From Spirochaetota bacterium (GTDB taxonomy: Bacteria; Spirochaetota; UBA4802; UBA5550), in NCBI GenBank assembly GCA_016929135.1, contig JAFGJK010000005.1:1-32778 (forward strand): a stretch of 32,778 nt of DNA. Direction: 5' to 3'. Shown here piece after piece: positions 1 to 9,563 of the stretch. Every line of letters begins with the position of its first letter. Within the stretch, counting starts at the first letter, position 1. Below the pieces are notes generated by a model. The model saw nothing but the letters and a program-made list of their open reading frames with translations, ran no database searches and had not been told where the DNA came from. The position numbers and the translations under genes are program-made.

Positions 1-376
1 CCTGGTGGACATCGCCGCTGTACCGTGACGCCGTGCGGCGAATGTCCTCCTCCGTGACGCCGTCGACGGACCGTTCGGCGATCACCGTTCCCGTCCCGTC
101 GTCGGTGTCCGTCTGGACCCCCAGCTGCACGGTGCCGGTATAGCGCTTTCGCTCCTCAAGGAAGTATCTGGTCAATTTCGTCGCCCTGCCGGTGCATACC
201 ACCAGGAGACCGGATGCGGACTTGTCCAGGGTTCCCGAGTGACCGGCCTTTCTGGTTTTCAGCAGCCGCTTCACCGCGGAGACCACCTCGAAAGAGGTGC
301 TCCCCCGGGGCTTGTCGATCAGCAGAATCGCATGCTGCAGCACCTGCAGCCTCTGGTGAAGATCCACGGCGGGCAC
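1..376 (-). CDS. truB: tRNA pseudouridine synthase B (TruB), N-terminal part, cut by window edge
   Basis: TruB converts uridine 55 in the T-loop of tRNAs to pseudouridine. The visible 125 residues match the start of the family: an opening strand ILLIDKPRGSTSFEVV, then GHSGTLDKSASGLL, where the Asp of GTLD is the catalytic nucleophile, and then KRYTGTVQLGVQTDTDDGTG. The rest of the catalytic domain and any PUA domain lie beyond position 1. The start is uncertain. GTG at 376 directly follows the rbfA stop (377-379) and has GAGGA four bases upstream; an in-frame GTG at 367 is the alternative. The gene is last in the rimP-nusA-infB-rbfA-truB order seen here, and the abutting stop and start suggest translational coupling with rbfA. 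Confidence 0.93.
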   Translation of the reverse strand, partial: MPAVDLHQRLQVLQHAILLIDKPRGSTSFEVVSAVKRLLKTRKAGHSGTLDKSASGLLVVCTGRATKLTRYFLEERKRYTGTVQLGVQTDTDDGTGTVIAERSVDGVTEEDIRRTASRYSGDVHQ

Positions 377-781
377 TCAGTCCTCTTCAGCGGCTTCATC
401 TTCCCCGGGCAACTCATCACCCGAGGCCCGCTCCGCAGAGTCCTCGGACTCCAGGGAATCGAGCAGCCCCACCATGCGCACCCCCTCGGCGATGGAGGAG
501 TCGGGGAAGAAATCGAACTTCGGCGTGTGCCGGAGCCGCATCGCCTTCCCCACCCGGCTCTGGATGTAGCCGCGGGCTGACTCGAGTCCCTCCAGCGACC
601 GCCGCAGCTCCCGCTCGTCCCCCAGGACGGAGACCCCGATACTGGCAACGGAATAATCGGCGTTCAGCTCAACCCCGGTCAGCGTCACGAAGCCTATCCT
701 CGGGTCCTTGATGTCCCGTATCAGGATCTCAGACACCAGACGCTTGATCTGTTCCTCGAGTTTCTCTTTTCGGTAGGCCAT
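377..781 (-). CDS. rbfA: 30S ribosome-binding factor A (RbfA)
   Basis: RbfA is a small KH-fold protein that binds the pre-30S particle near helix 1 of 16S rRNA and supports late maturation and cold adaptation. The 134-residue product begins MAYRKEKLEEQIKRLVSEIL, followed by IKDPRIGFVTLTGVELNADY, the usual RbfA core, and later the VGKAMRLRHTPKFDFFPD segment. The last 25 or so residues are an acidic tail rich in Glu, Asp and Ser, longer than in minimal RbfA. ATG at 781 is preferred because it matches family starts; a TTG four codons upstream (793) is possible and sits closer to a GGAG. It lies 80 bases after infB and abuts truB. Confidence 0.94.
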   Translation of the reverse strand: MAYRKEKLEEQIKRLVSEILIRDIKDPRIGFVTLTGVELNADYSVASIGVSVLGDERELRRSLEGLESARGYIQSRVGKAMRLRHTPKFDFFPDSSIAEGVRMVGLLDSLESEDSAERASGDELPGEDEAAEED

Positions 782-861
782 AGCAGTATTCAATTCTCCG
801 CAACGGGATAGATCGGGCCGCGGGGATGCTCTGGCGGCCCCGATGGCGCGTTATGAAGGGT

Positions 862-3192
862 TCAGAGCGTCTTCGCCACTTCCACGAGCTTGTACGATTC
901 GAAAGCGTCACCATCCTTCACGTCGTTGAACGATTCCAGGCTGAAGCCGAATTCCTGTCCGGCCTGCACGCTGGAGACGTCGTCCTTGAAGCGCTTGAGC
1001 GACTTGATGTTCCCGTCGAAGACCACGACGCCGTCCCTGATGAGCCGCATCTTGTTGCCCCTCTCGATCTTCCCCGAGGCGAGCACCGCCCCGGCAACGG
1101 TACCGATCTTCGAAATCTTGAACACCTGTTTCACCTCGCCGCTGGCGGTCACCTCCTCGTGGATGTCCGGCGATAGCATGCCCAGCATGGCCGCCTTTAT
1201 GGAATCGGTGACCTCGAAGATGATGTTGAAAAATTTTATCGATACGTTCTCCCGCTCCGCCAGCTCCGAGACGCGGCCGGTGGGACGCACGTGGTAGCCT
1301 ATGATGATCGCATTGGAGGCCGAAGCCAGCATCACGTCCGATTCGTTGATGCCGCCGGTGGCGCTGTGGATCACCTTGACGCGTATCTCCGGGTTCGAGA
1401 GCTTTTCCAGGGACTCGGTGAGGGCCTGGGCGGAGCCGTCCACGTCCGCCTTCACGATGATCCTGAGCTCCTGCACCGCCCCTTCCCGGATCATCTCGTT
1501 CAGGGATTCCAGCGTCACCTTCTTCAGCTTTTTCGCGGATTCGACCCGTTTGTATTCGAGCCGCTTCTGGGATATCTGCTTGGCGAATTTCTCGGACTCC
1601 ACCCCCTCGAAGGGATCGCCCGCCGCCGGCACACCGGAAATGCCGATCACCTCGATCGGCGTCGACGGGCCGGCGAGATCTATCGCGCGCCCGTGGTCGT
1701 CGAACATGGCGCGCACCTTGCCGTTGAACACGCCCACCACAAAGGGATCGCCGACCCGCAGGGTGCCGTTCTGGACGAGTATCGTGGAGACAGAACCGCG
1801 GCCCATATCGAGCTTTGCCTCCAGCACGGTCCCCTTGGCGAAGAGACCCGGGTTTGCCTTCAACTCCAGCATCTCCGCCTGGATCAGAATCAGCTCCAGG
1901 AGCTCTGGAATGTTGGTGCCGAACTTAGCGCTTATCTCGGCGTAGAGAGAGGTGCCCCCCCATTCCTCGGGGCTCAGCCCGTAGCCGGCAAGCTCCTGCC
2001 GCACCCGCTGGCTGTTCGCCTCGGGAAGATCTATCTTGTTGATCGCGACGATGATGGGAACCCCGGCGTCCTTGGCATGGTTGATCGCCTCGATGGTCTG
2101 CGGCATGACGCCGTCGTTCGCCGCCACCACGAGAACGACGATGTCAGTCACCCTCGCCCCGCGCGCCCTCATCGTGGTGAAGGCCTCGTGGCCAGGCGTA
2201 TCGAGAAAGGTTATCTTCCTTTCGCCGATCTGGGTGGTGTAGGCGCCGATATGCTGGGTAATCCCCCCGTGCTCCTGAGACATGATATCCGTTTTCCTGA
2301 TCGCATCGAGCAGTTTGGTTTTCCCGTGATCCACGTGTCCCATGACGGTCACCACCGGAGGCCTATGGATGTAATCCTCCGGCTTGTCCTCCTCAGTGGT
2401 CCTGATGACGGTCTCCTCGTAGAGCGACACCACGTTTACGTTCGTGCCGTACTCCGATGCGAGAATCTCCGCTGTTTCCGCGTCGATGATCTGATTGATG
2501 GTGGCCATGACCCCGATCTTCATCAGCTTCGCGATCACCTCCTTCGCCTTCACGTTCAGCTTTTTGGAGAGTTCACCTACGGATATGCTCTCGGTGATGT
2601 TTATGTCCTTCGGTGCGATGGCCTCCTTCTTGCGCTGCTCCTCGTGGGACTTCCGCTTGATGAGGAAATCCTTCTCCTCATGTTCCTTCTTGTACTTCTT
2701 CTTGTCCTTCTCCTTCTCCTTGGTCTTCTTCCGCTTCTTTGAGGCGTCCTTTGATTCCCCTGCCGCCGCCGCAGGCTTCGCCTCTCCCTTGGTCCCCTTG
2801 TCGGCTTCGCGGGATGGACGTTCCGTTGCCCTGCCCCCCTCTCCCTCACGGCGCCGCTGATCGGCGCGCTCGGTCTTCGCCTCCGGCCGCGTCTCCTTGG
2901 CCCGCTCGGCAGGCTTCTCGGCCTTCGCCTCCTGCTCCCCACCCTGTTTCTGCTTTATATCCTGGGCTATATGGACCTTTCGCTTCAGCTTGATCTTCTT
3001 CCCCTTCTTGAGGCTCTCTACCTTTTCCGCCTTTCGCTTCTTGATTACCTCTATCTTCTTCTCGATGAGAAACACGTCCTTGTCGGGCAGATCCGATGCC
3101 TCCCCTTCACAGGCAATCTCCAGTTCCCGGCAAACCTCGAGCATGTCCTCCATAGAGATGTGGTTTCTGGTTGCGATGTCAATAGCCTTCAT
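862..3192 (-). CDS. infB: Translation initiation factor IF-2
   Basis: IF-2 is the GTPase that delivers fMet-tRNA to the 30S subunit and promotes subunit joining. The 776 residues run as follows: a short N-terminal IF2N-like module (about 1-45); a long, highly charged Lys/Glu/Arg-rich linker (about 45-190); the second IF2N module (about 198-255); and the G domain with GHVDHGKT (285-292), DTPGHE (331-336) and NKID (385-388). Domains II, III and the C-terminal fMet-tRNA-binding domain follow, ending AKTL. Length and order are normal. ATG at 3192 has AAGGG seven bases upstream. It lies 36 bases after nusA in the same operon. The linker is variable in the family, so its charge runs are not unusual. 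Confidence 0.98.
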   Translation of the reverse strand: MKAIDIATRNHISMEDMLEVCRELEIACEGEASDLPDKDVFLIEKKIEVIKKRKAEKVESLKKGKKIKLKRKVHIAQDIKQKQGGEQEAKAEKPAERAKETRPEAKTERADQRRREGEGGRATERPSREADKGTKGEAKPAAAAGESKDASKKRKKTKEKEKDKKKYKKEHEEKDFLIKRKSHEEQRKKEAIAPKDINITESISVGELSKKLNVKAKEVIAKLMKIGVMATINQIIDAETAEILASEYGTNVNVVSLYEETVIRTTEEDKPEDYIHRPPVVTVMGHVDHGKTKLLDAIRKTDIMSQEHGGITQHIGAYTTQIGERKITFLDTPGHEAFTTMRARGARVTDIVVLVVAANDGVMPQTIEAINHAKDAGVPIIVAINKIDLPEANSQRVRQELAGYGLSPEEWGGTSLYAEISAKFGTNIPELLELILIQAEMLELKANPGLFAKGTVLEAKLDMGRGSVSTILVQNGTLRVGDPFVVGVFNGKVRAMFDDHGRAIDLAGPSTPIEVIGISGVPAAGDPFEGVESEKFAKQISQKRLEYKRVESAKKLKKVTLESLNEMIREGAVQELRIIVKADVDGSAQALTESLEKLSNPEIRVKVIHSATGGINESDVMLASASNAIIIGYHVRPTGRVSELAERENVSIKFFNIIFEVTDSIKAAMLGMLSPDIHEEVTASGEVKQVFKISKIGTVAGAVLASGKIERGNKMRLIRDGVVVFDGNIKSLKRFKDDVSSVQAGQEFGFSLESFNDVKDGDAFESYKLVEVAKTL

Positions 3193-3228
3193 GTAAAACC
3201 CTTATAAATGTTTAGATTATCCGTCCGA

Positions 3229-4641
3229 TCAGCTCTTCTCCTGGTCGCCCTGGCCATCCGATTCAGCATCCTCGCTCCCGTCCGGCGCCGTCTCCTCGTC
3301 CGCCTTCGCCTCTACCTCTGCTTCCCCCTCTTCTTCCTCTTCGTCCTCATCCTCTTCCTCGAAATCCACGTTCTCGGCGATTATATCCAGTATCTTCTGC
3401 GCGGTCTTTTCCCCGATGCCGTCGATCTGAATGAGCTCATTGAAGGTCTTCTCGACGAGATCCTCCACGGAGAATACCCCGCCGGCCTCAAGCAGCTTGA
3501 TGGTCCTGTTGTCCAGTTCGGCGAGCTCCTCCAGCGGAGTCTCGTCGGCGATCTTGTCGCTGAAGAGCTTCTCCACGATCGCCCTGGACTCGCTGGAGCT
3601 CAGGAATTCACGATACTGATCCTCGGTTTTGATGTCAATGTCAAAACCGCAGAGCCGCGAGGCAAGCCGCACGTTGTGCCCGCCCTTCCCCAGGGCGAGA
3701 TGCTTCTGATCGTTGTCGACGACGGCGATGACACCCCCGTCGGACTTCATAACGATCTCGACGACCTTCGACGGCGTGAGGGAGTTAGCCGCCATGATCT
3801 TCTTGTCGGGACAGTATTCCACCACGTCTATCTTTTCCCCCTCCAGCTCCCTCACGATTGACTGGATCCGGATCCCCTTCATGCCCACGCAGGCCCCGAC
3901 TGAATCGACATCGTCGCGCTCGCTCATTACGGCAACCTTGGTGCGGAGCCCCGGCTCGCGGACCACGTTCACTATCTTCACCACCCCGTCATAGATCTCC
4001 GGTATCTCCATCTCGAAGAGCTTCTCGATGAACCTTGGGTGGGTCCTGGAGAGGATGATGCTGGGGCCCTTGGAGTTCTTCTGTACCATTAAAAGGAGCG
4101 CCTTTATCCTGTCGCCGATCTTATAATGCTCCAGCGGCGACTGCTCGCGCGCCGGCAGTATCCCCTCCGTTCTTCCCAGATCGACGAAGAGGGCGTCTTT
4201 CGTCTTCCTCTGGAGGTATCCGTTGATCAGATCGTTTTCCTTGCCGCTGTATTCGTTGTAGATGATGTTCTTTTCGGCCTCTTTTATCTTCTGTATGATC
4301 ACCTGTTTGGCCGTCTGCGCCGCGATCCTGCCGAAAGACTCCAGCGGGTTTTCCTCAACGTCTATCTCGTCCCCCAGTTCCGCATCGGGTTTGATCTTCA
4401 CCGCGTCGGCAATCGAAATCTCCTCGGCATAATTCCGCGCCTTGTTCACCACCATCTTCCTGGTCACGACCATCACGCTGTTATTATCCCTGTCGAAATT
4501 CACCTTCACGTTCTCGATTGCGCCGTACTGCTTTTTAAAGGCCGAGAGCATCGCCGACTCAACGATCTTCTCGATCTCTTCGCGAGGGATGCCCTTGTCG
4601 GTCGCGATCTGGTGCAGTGCTTCAAAGAAATTGTTACTCAT
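3229..4641 (-). CDS. nusA: Transcription termination/antitermination factor NusA
   Basis: NusA binds RNA polymerase and nascent RNA and modulates pausing, termination and antitermination. The 470-residue protein has an N-terminal RNAP-binding domain (about 1-128), an S1 domain (about 134-198, LFVDLGRTEGILPAREQ), and two KH domains (about 200-350) with VGACVGMKGIRIQSI and ALGKGGHNVRLASRLCG. A single helix-hairpin-helix module follows at about 375-425 (LIQIDGIGEKTAQKILDI). The C-terminus is a Glu/Asp-rich tail of about 40 residues instead of the two acidic repeats of E. coli NusA. It lies between rimP (13 bases upstream) and infB (36 bases downstream), the conserved bacterial arrangement. A ylxR gene, often found between nusA and infB, is absent. 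Confidence 0.98.
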   Translation of the reverse strand: MSNNFFEALHQIATDKGIPREEIEKIVESAMLSAFKKQYGAIENVKVNFDRDNNSVMVVTRKMVVNKARNYAEEISIADAVKIKPDAELGDEIDVEENPLESFGRIAAQTAKQVIIQKIKEAEKNIIYNEYSGKENDLINGYLQRKTKDALFVDLGRTEGILPAREQSPLEHYKIGDRIKALLLMVQKNSKGPSIILSRTHPRFIEKLFEMEIPEIYDGVVKIVNVVREPGLRTKVAVMSERDDVDSVGACVGMKGIRIQSIVRELEGEKIDVVEYCPDKKIMAANSLTPSKVVEIVMKSDGGVIAVVDNDQKHLALGKGGHNVRLASRLCGFDIDIKTEDQYREFLSSSESRAIVEKLFSDKIADETPLEELAELDNRTIKLLEAGGVFSVEDLVEKTFNELIQIDGIGEKTAQKILDIIAENVDFEEEDEDEEEEEGEAEVEAKADEETAPDGSEDAESDGQGDQEKS

Positions 4642-4654
4642 GACCCTTCATCCT

Positions 4655-5089
4655 TCAGTAGTCTAAATTTGCCTGTTCGATGTCCGAAAGGGGTATTCTC
4701 GCCTCCCCCTGATCTGTCTCCAAAATAATCCCCGCATCATCAACTTTCACTATATTCCCCTTGTGAACCACGATCCTCCCGCCGTCATTCCATTTTATCT
4801 TTGCCGGCGCGCCCGTAAAGCGGATGAATTCGTCCCGCCCCTCGATCCTTCGTTTCAGGCCCGGAGACGATACCTCAAGAAAATAATTCGGGAGGACCCT
4901 GTCGCGGTCCAGGAGGAACGACAGACGTTTGCTGTAGTTTTCACAGTCCTGGTGCGATATGCCCTTCACGTGGTCGATCTTTACCACGATACGGGAATTT
5001 TCTCCCCGCAGCAGCAGCGATGATTCGTAGATCAGGTATCCCAGCGAATCCGCCGCCTCACCTATCAGCTGTAAAATCTTTTCCTTCAT
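4655..5089 (-). CDS. rimP: Ribosome maturation factor RimP
   Basis: RimP assists early 30S assembly. The 144-residue product has the usual two-domain layout: an N-terminal alpha/beta domain with the family signature around GISHQDCENYSKRLSFLLD and YFLEVSSPGLKRRI, then a small SH3-like C-terminal domain. The reading frame stays open upstream to 5266, but that extension (Pro/Gly-rich, crossing an intrinsic terminator) does not look like protein. ATG at 5089, starting MKEKILQLIGEAA, fits the family length. It is the first gene of the operon, 13 bases before nusA. A promoter would have to lie between the terminator at 5164-5190 and the start; an ATTATA-like box at about 5153-5158 is possible but weak. 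Confidence 0.95.
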   Translation of the reverse strand: MKEKILQLIGEAADSLGYLIYESSLLLRGENSRIVVKIDHVKGISHQDCENYSKRLSFLLDRDRVLPNYFLEVSSPGLKRRIEGRDEFIRFTGAPAKIKWNDGGRIVVHKGNIVKVDDAGIILETDQGEARIPLSDIEQANLDY

Positions 5090-5163
5090 GGCACCCACCG
5101 GGGCGGCCGGTTCCGGCGGGCCCCCGGACCGGTGGTCCCAGGCCGGAGGCCTTATAATGCTGC

Positions 5164-5190
5164 AAAAAAAAGAGTGGGCAACCCACTCTT
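5164..5190 (-). terminator. Intrinsic terminator of the diguanylate cyclase gene
   Basis: Read on the minus strand there is a perfect 9-bp stem (AAGAGTGGG paired with CCCACTCTT) with a 3-base TTG loop, running directly into a T-tract of more than six. It sits about 95 bases after the stop of the REC-GGDEF gene and about 75 bases before rimP, insulating the two transcription units. Confidence 0.88.
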
Positions 5191-5284
5191 CCTCCACAGG
5201 ACAACATATAGAATCATCGCCGGAAACGTCAAGGAGATTATTGGGGTTCGCCCATTTTTCTTGCATGCCGCGATGAAGCCGGCA

Positions 5285-6175
5285 CTACTGTATCTCTATG
5301 CGTCGTCTACCCTTCTGCTTGGCAGCGTAGAGCCTCTGGTCGGCGATCCTGATGATACTCTCCACCATCCGCTCCTCCGACCGCACGTCGTTCAGGTCGG
5401 AGATCCCGGTGCTGAAGGTCACCTGAATCGACTTCTCGTCGTAGACGATCGGCTCCCGTCCCATAAAGTCCACGATCCGCTGCATCACCTCTGCAGCGTT
5501 TTCCTTGGTGCAGTCGGTGAACATGATGATAAACTCTTCGCCGCCGTATCGCGCCAGCAGGTCGTAGGGCCTGATGGACTTCTTCATGATTCGCACCAAT
5601 TCCGTCAGCACATAATCGCCAGCGAGGTGGCCGTAGGTGTCGTTTATCTTCTTGAAAAAATCGATGTCCGACAGGGCAACGGAAAAAATCGATCCCTCGC
5701 TCCGCTTCTTCTTCTCCAGCTCCTTGAGCAGCGCATCTATGAAATACCTGCGGGTGTAGGCGCCGGTGAGATAATCCGTGTAGGTGAGGGATTTCAGGTC
5801 CTGCTCCAGCTGCTTCTTCCGCATCGCCGACTTGATCCTGGCCCGCAGTTCCACCATGTCGAAGGGCTTCTTGACGTAATCGAATCCGCCGGAGTTGAAG
5901 CCGATCTCCACATCCCTGCCCTCGGTCTTCGCGGTGATGAAGACGATCGGGATGTGTGCGTACTTCTCCGTCGAGGTTATCTCACGGGCGATCTCGAAGC
6001 CGTCCCCGTCGGGAATCACCACGTCCAGGAGTATCAGCGAGGGATTGACCTTGTCCAAAACCTCGCGCATCTCGCGACCGCTCTTTACCGATACGACCTC
6101 GTAATCATCCAGCTTCCGCTCGATCATCACGCGCGTATCCTCGGAATCGTCAACGAGTAATATCTTTTCCGACAT
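5285..6175 (-). CDS. PleD-like response regulator with GGDEF (diguanylate cyclase) domain
   Basis: Predicted cytoplasmic enzyme that makes cyclic di-GMP from two GTP when phosphorylated by a partner histidine kinase. The 296 residues comprise a REC domain (1-120) with acidic pocket D9/D10, phospho-acceptor D51, T81 and K103, followed by a GGDEF domain (about 128-296). The active-site signature is GGEEF (211-215) and the metal-binding D170 lies in LSDIDFFKKIND. An RxxD inhibitory site (RPYD, 202-205) sits five residues before GGEEF, so product feedback inhibition is expected. ATG at 6175 is chosen because MSEKILLVDD is a standard REC start; the frame upstream to 6283 is not protein-like. It is a single-gene unit, with an intrinsic terminator downstream. 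No kinase is encoded nearby. Confidence 0.95.
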   Translation of the reverse strand: MSEKILLVDDSEDTRVMIERKLDDYEVVSVKSGREMREVLDKVNPSLILLDVVIPDGDGFEIAREITSTEKYAHIPIVFITAKTEGRDVEIGFNSGGFDYVKKPFDMVELRARIKSAMRKKQLEQDLKSLTYTDYLTGAYTRRYFIDALLKELEKKKRSEGSIFSVALSDIDFFKKINDTYGHLAGDYVLTELVRIMKKSIRPYDLLARYGGEEFIIMFTDCTKENAAEVMQRIVDFMGREPIVYDEKSIQVTFSTGISDLNDVRSEERMVESIIRIADQRLYAAKQKGRRRIEIQ

Positions 6176-6256
6176 AGTGTCACCGCCTTGCGGGCATTGA
6201 TGTCTCCTGCCTATCTCGCCGCTGGCCGCGGCAGCGTTCATACCGGATATATGCAT

Positions 6257-6283
6257 ATTATAATGAAAGGATTTTTTAGACAA
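6257..6283 (-). promoter_or_regulatory. Candidate promoter of the REC-GGDEF gene
   Basis: On the minus strand TTGTCT (6283-6278) and a perfect TATAAT (6262-6257) are separated by 15 bases, giving a leader of roughly 75 bases before ATG 6175. The spacer is short, so this is a tentative call. Confidence 0.35.
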
Positions 6284-6377
6284 GCGGAATTTTGTGGTAC
6301 CATCGCATTAAATCGCGATGGGAATCTCATCGCCACGGCAGGGGACCGTGAAAAATCCGCAATTTTGCCGAATTCAA

Positions 6378-6405
6378 TTGACAAATCCAGCAACCGGTCT
6401 ATGAG
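6378..6405 (+). promoter_or_regulatory. Candidate promoter of the helicase gene
   Basis: A perfect TTGACA (6378-6383) is followed after 16 bases by TATGAG (6400-6405). It points at the helicase start at 6584 and implies a GC-rich leader of about 170 bases. Confidence 0.45.
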
Positions 6406-6583
6406 GTATGAATGGCGCCGGTGTGGGGCGATGCCACCGGGGTCTCAGTCCCGGTTTCATATTAGCAAACCGGCAGTGCCCCATGTCTCGCGTCGGGATG
6501 AGGCTCCCGGGGCTTTCAATCCCGCGGGGTACACGACCCCGTGGGTCATGCGGGCGCCCCCCGTCATTCACAGTGAACACGGT

Positions 6584-8800
6584 ATGGACATATACGGATC
6601 ATTAAACGAAACGCAGCGGAAGGCGGTCACCCACGTGCAGGGGCCACTGCTCATCCTTGCCGGCGCCGGATCGGGAAAGACCAGGGTGATCACCCACCGG
6701 ATCGCGTACCTGATGTTCAGGGAATACGCCAGGCCCCACAATATCTTCGCGGTCACCTTTACCAACAAGGCGGCCGAAGAGATGCAGAACCGCGTCTCCT
6801 CCATGATCGGCCCCTCGGGCAAGAGCGTCTTCATCAAGACATTCCATTCCGCCTCTGTCTTTATTCTGCGCCTCTACGGCGAGCGGATCGGGATACCCAG
6901 AAACTTCTCCATATACGACCAGAGCGACCAGGAATCGGTGGTGAAGGAGATACTCCTCAGGATGAAGCTCGACCCCAAGAAGATCCGTCCCTCGATGATC
7001 GTGTCGAAGATATCCGAGATCAAGGACAGGGCGGAGCTCCTTCAGGGGGCCAACATCGACAGCATGCTCCCGAAGTACTACAATTTCAACTTCACCGAGA
7101 TTTATGAGGAATATCACAGGACGCTGAAATCGCACAACGCCCTGGATTTCAACGATCTGCTCGTCAGGACCGTGGAGCTGCTGCAGTCGTCACCGGAGAC
7201 ACTGGATGTCCTCCAGTCGCGGTGGTCTCACTTCATGGTGGACGAATACCAGGATACCAACTACTCCCAGTACTGTATTACGAAGCTCCTAGCCTCGAGG
7301 AGCCGCAACATCTGCGTGGTGGGGGACGACGACCAATCCATCTACTCCTGGCGGGGCGCCGACATCCGCAACATCCTGAACTTCGAGAACGATTACCCCG
7401 AGGCCATGGTGGTCACCCTGGGGAAGAACTACCGCTCCACGAAGCCGATCCTCGACGTCGCCACCTCGGTGATCAGCCACAATAGCATGCGGAAGCAGAA
7501 GGAGCTGAGCACCGAGAGGGAGGACGGCGAGCCGGCGGTATGGATCCAGGCGAACAACGAGTACGGCGAGGCGGAGTTCGTGATAAACACCATCAAGACG
7601 CTGAAGTACCGCGAGCGGTTTTCCAATCGCGACTTCACCATCTTCTACCGCACCAACGCCCAGTCCCGCATCTTCGAAGACCTCCTGCGGCGCGAGAACA
7701 TACCCTACCGCGTGATCGGCGGGCTCCGGTTCTACGACAGAAAGGAGATCAAGGACATACTGGCGTACCTGAAGTTCCTGTCGAACCCCCGTGATCTCGT
7801 GTCCCTGCTGCGCATCATCAACGTCCCCGCCCGCGGTATCGGCAGGTCCACGGTGGACAGGATACGCCAGATCGCCGGGGACGAGTCCCTGTCCGAATGG
7901 GACGTGATCCGGGACACGCGCATCACCGGCAAGGCGGGAAAGAGCATGGCCGAGTTCGCCGAAATCATCGCATCCCTGCAGGCCCTGAACACCGGCGTCC
8001 CCGGCGAGCTGCCCCTCTCGAAATTCATCGACCGCGTCCTGAGCCTCACCGGTTACATGAAGTCGCTGGAGGACGAGGACACCTTCGAGAGCAGCGCCCG
8101 TATCGACAACCTGAACGAGTTCATCAACGGGGTCTACGCCTTCGAGATGGCGGTCCCCGGGTGCACCCTGGACCAGTTTCTGCAGGAGATATCGCTCTAC
8201 ACGACGCAGGAGGACCCGGATGAAAACCCCGATGAGGCGAAGAACTCGGTGACCCTCATGACCATACACAACGCCAAGGGTTTGGAGTTCCCCGTGGTCT
8301 TCATCACCGGAATGGAGGAGGAGATCTTCCCCCACCGGCTCTGCACCGACACCGATGAGGGGATCGAGGAGGAGCGGCGCCTCTGCTATGTCGGCATCAC
8401 CAGGGCCAGGGAGCGGGTCTACCTGACCTCGGCCGAGCTCAGGCGAAGCTACACCGGCGTCTTCCACCGGGATCCCTCGCGGTTCCTGCTGGAGATTCCG
8501 GACGATCTGATCATGCGGGACTATTACACCTCCGACGCCTACATGAATCCCTCTCCCCGCTTCGCGCAGGGCTACCGGGCCCCGCAGCCGGCACGCCGCG
8601 ATGAAGAGGACGAGATAGAAGAAAACGGCGGCGGTAACGGGTCGACATTCCGCGTTTCGGAGACGGTGGTGCACCCGAAATACGGGCAGGGGAGGATCGT
8701 CAGGATCGAGGGGAGCGGCGACAACTGCAAGCTCACCATCCTCTTCGGCGCCAGCAAAAAGGTCTTCCTGGAAAAATACACCCCCCTGGAGCGGATATGA
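6584..8800 (+). CDS. pcrA: UvrD/PcrA-type ATP-dependent 3'-5' DNA helicase
   Basis: Superfamily 1A helicase expected to act in nucleotide excision repair and in removing recombinase from DNA. The 738-residue product has every SF1A motif: LNETQRKAV (Q motif), AGAGSGKT (26-33, Walker A), TFTNKAAEEM (Ia), DEYQDTN (II), GDDDQSIYSWRGAD (III), the NYRST motif (IV), LMTIHNAKGLEFPVVF (V) and YVGITRARERVYLT (VI). The C-terminus carries the Tudor-like module typical of PcrA/UvrD (VVHPKYGQGRIVRIEGSG). The frame is open 132 codons further upstream, but MDIYGSLNETQ at 6584 matches family starts and normal length. PcrA versus UvrD naming cannot be settled from sequence alone. The stop overlaps the next ATG by ATGA. 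Confidence 0.96.
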   Translation: MDIYGSLNETQRKAVTHVQGPLLILAGAGSGKTRVITHRIAYLMFREYARPHNIFAVTFTNKAAEEMQNRVSSMIGPSGKSVFIKTFHSASVFILRLYGERIGIPRNFSIYDQSDQESVVKEILLRMKLDPKKIRPSMIVSKISEIKDRAELLQGANIDSMLPKYYNFNFTEIYEEYHRTLKSHNALDFNDLLVRTVELLQSSPETLDVLQSRWSHFMVDEYQDTNYSQYCITKLLASRSRNICVVGDDDQSIYSWRGADIRNILNFENDYPEAMVVTLGKNYRSTKPILDVATSVISHNSMRKQKELSTEREDGEPAVWIQANNEYGEAEFVINTIKTLKYRERFSNRDFTIFYRTNAQSRIFEDLLRRENIPYRVIGGLRFYDRKEIKDILAYLKFLSNPRDLVSLLRIINVPARGIGRSTVDRIRQIAGDESLSEWDVIRDTRITGKAGKSMAEFAEIIASLQALNTGVPGELPLSKFIDRVLSLTGYMKSLEDEDTFESSARIDNLNEFINGVYAFEMAVPGCTLDQFLQEISLYTTQEDPDENPDEAKNSVTLMTIHNAKGLEFPVVFITGMEEEIFPHRLCTDTDEGIEEERRLCYVGITRARERVYLTSAELRRSYTGVFHRDPSRFLLEIPDDLIMRDYYTSDAYMNPSPRFAQGYRAPQPARRDEEDEIEENGGGNGSTFRVSETVVHPKYGQGRIVRIEGSGDNCKLTILFGASKKVFLEKYTPLERI

Positions 8801-9546
8801 GACACGCGATCGCCTCGGCCATCTGCGCCCTGACCCTTTCCTGTGCCGCCGTCGGTCCGGTGCTTCAGGGGGATCCGTCGGGAAGAATCGACAGCTTCCT
8901 CGGCCTCTGCGAGGCGGACCTGCGGAGCGCGCGAAAAGTGATCGAGGACAACGGCATCATCAAGAACCTCACCCATCTCCAGTACATGAACGCCGGCGGC
9001 TCGAAATACTACCTCCTTGAGCGGGAGAACATCTCAAAGATGATCACCTCCGTCACCGCGGGGATCTACAGCGACTACATCCTTATAAATAAAAAGGGGA
9101 CGGTAATCTACACCAAGGAGAACGACTCCATCTTCGCCAAGAACGTGCGCACCTCTCTCGCGGGAACGCCCCTGGCCTACTGCTACGGCGCCGACGGAGA
9201 GATTCGCTTCGGCAATCTTGATACCGCGCATCTCCGCACCGTGGAAAGCATCTATCCCTCCATCGCCATACCGGGTGACGATCGTTCGGCGGGGGTCTTC
9301 ATCCTGCAGATTGACAAGGAGAGGGTGCGGCGTCTTCTGAACGAGGGGTCGGCGATCCTGGACGCCGGGGGGACGATCCTGGTGTCGCGCAGGCCCCAGG
9401 AGGAGGGGACCCTCAACATCCCGGCGGCCGCCTACATCGAAAAGAGCGGGGCACCCTCCGGGAAGACCGACATCGGCGGCGGCATGTGGCTGCGGCCCTA
9501 TCGCCGCGGCCCGCTGGAGCTCCTGATCCTCTCCGGACTCCGGTGA
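8797..9546 (+). CDS. Putative lipoprotein with a Cache-like sensor region, function unknown
   Basis: The 249-residue product begins with a short signal peptide ending in a lipobox-like LTLSC (Cys 16), so it is probably exported and lipid-anchored. The middle, around ISKMITSVTAGIYSDYILINKKGTVIYT, reads like the ligand-binding strands of extracytoplasmic Cache domains, in which a hydrophobic strand, a turn and VxY repeat. This resemblance was judged by eye and no catalytic motif is visible. No kinase, cyclase or chemoreceptor output domain follows, so if it senses something it must act through a partner. It starts inside the helicase stop codon (ATGA) and is probably translationally coupled to it. 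It ends 17 bases before the convergent malic-enzyme-like gene. Confidence 0.72.
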   Translation: MRHAIASAICALTLSCAAVGPVLQGDPSGRIDSFLGLCEADLRSARKVIEDNGIIKNLTHLQYMNAGGSKYYLLERENISKMITSVTAGIYSDYILINKKGTVIYTKENDSIFAKNVRTSLAGTPLAYCYGADGEIRFGNLDTAHLRTVESIYPSIAIPGDDRSAGVFILQIDKERVRRLLNEGSAILDAGGTILVSRRPQEEGTLNIPAAAYIEKSGAPSGKTDIGGGMWLRPYRRGPLELLILSGLR

Positions 9547-9563
9547 TCCCCGGCCCCCGGAGA

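Larger units (their letters stand above)
6176..6583. other. Divergent intergenic region between the diguanylate cyclase and the helicase
   Basis: About 400 bases with no convincing gene. Minus-strand ORFs and the upstream extension of the helicase frame are open here but have no family features. The segment holds an AT-rich patch with overlapping TATAAT boxes on both strands at 6257-6264 and a plus-strand TTGACA at 6378. The last 170 bases are GC-rich and would form a long 5' leader of the helicase mRNA. I see no riboswitch I can name. Confidence 0.6.

Noticed and set aside
1291..2742. Plus-strand ORF of 483 codons antisense to infB
   Set aside because: It mirrors the codon pattern of infB on the other strand, is rich in Arg, His, Asp and Leu without domain motifs, and infB is unmistakable.
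5090..5266. Upstream in-frame extension of rimP to 5266
   Set aside because: It would run through the intrinsic terminator at 5164-5190 and encodes a Pro/Gly-rich stretch foreign to the family.
7289..8674. Minus-strand ORF of 461 codons antisense to the helicase
   Set aside because: No family features; the helicase motifs on the plus strand are complete.
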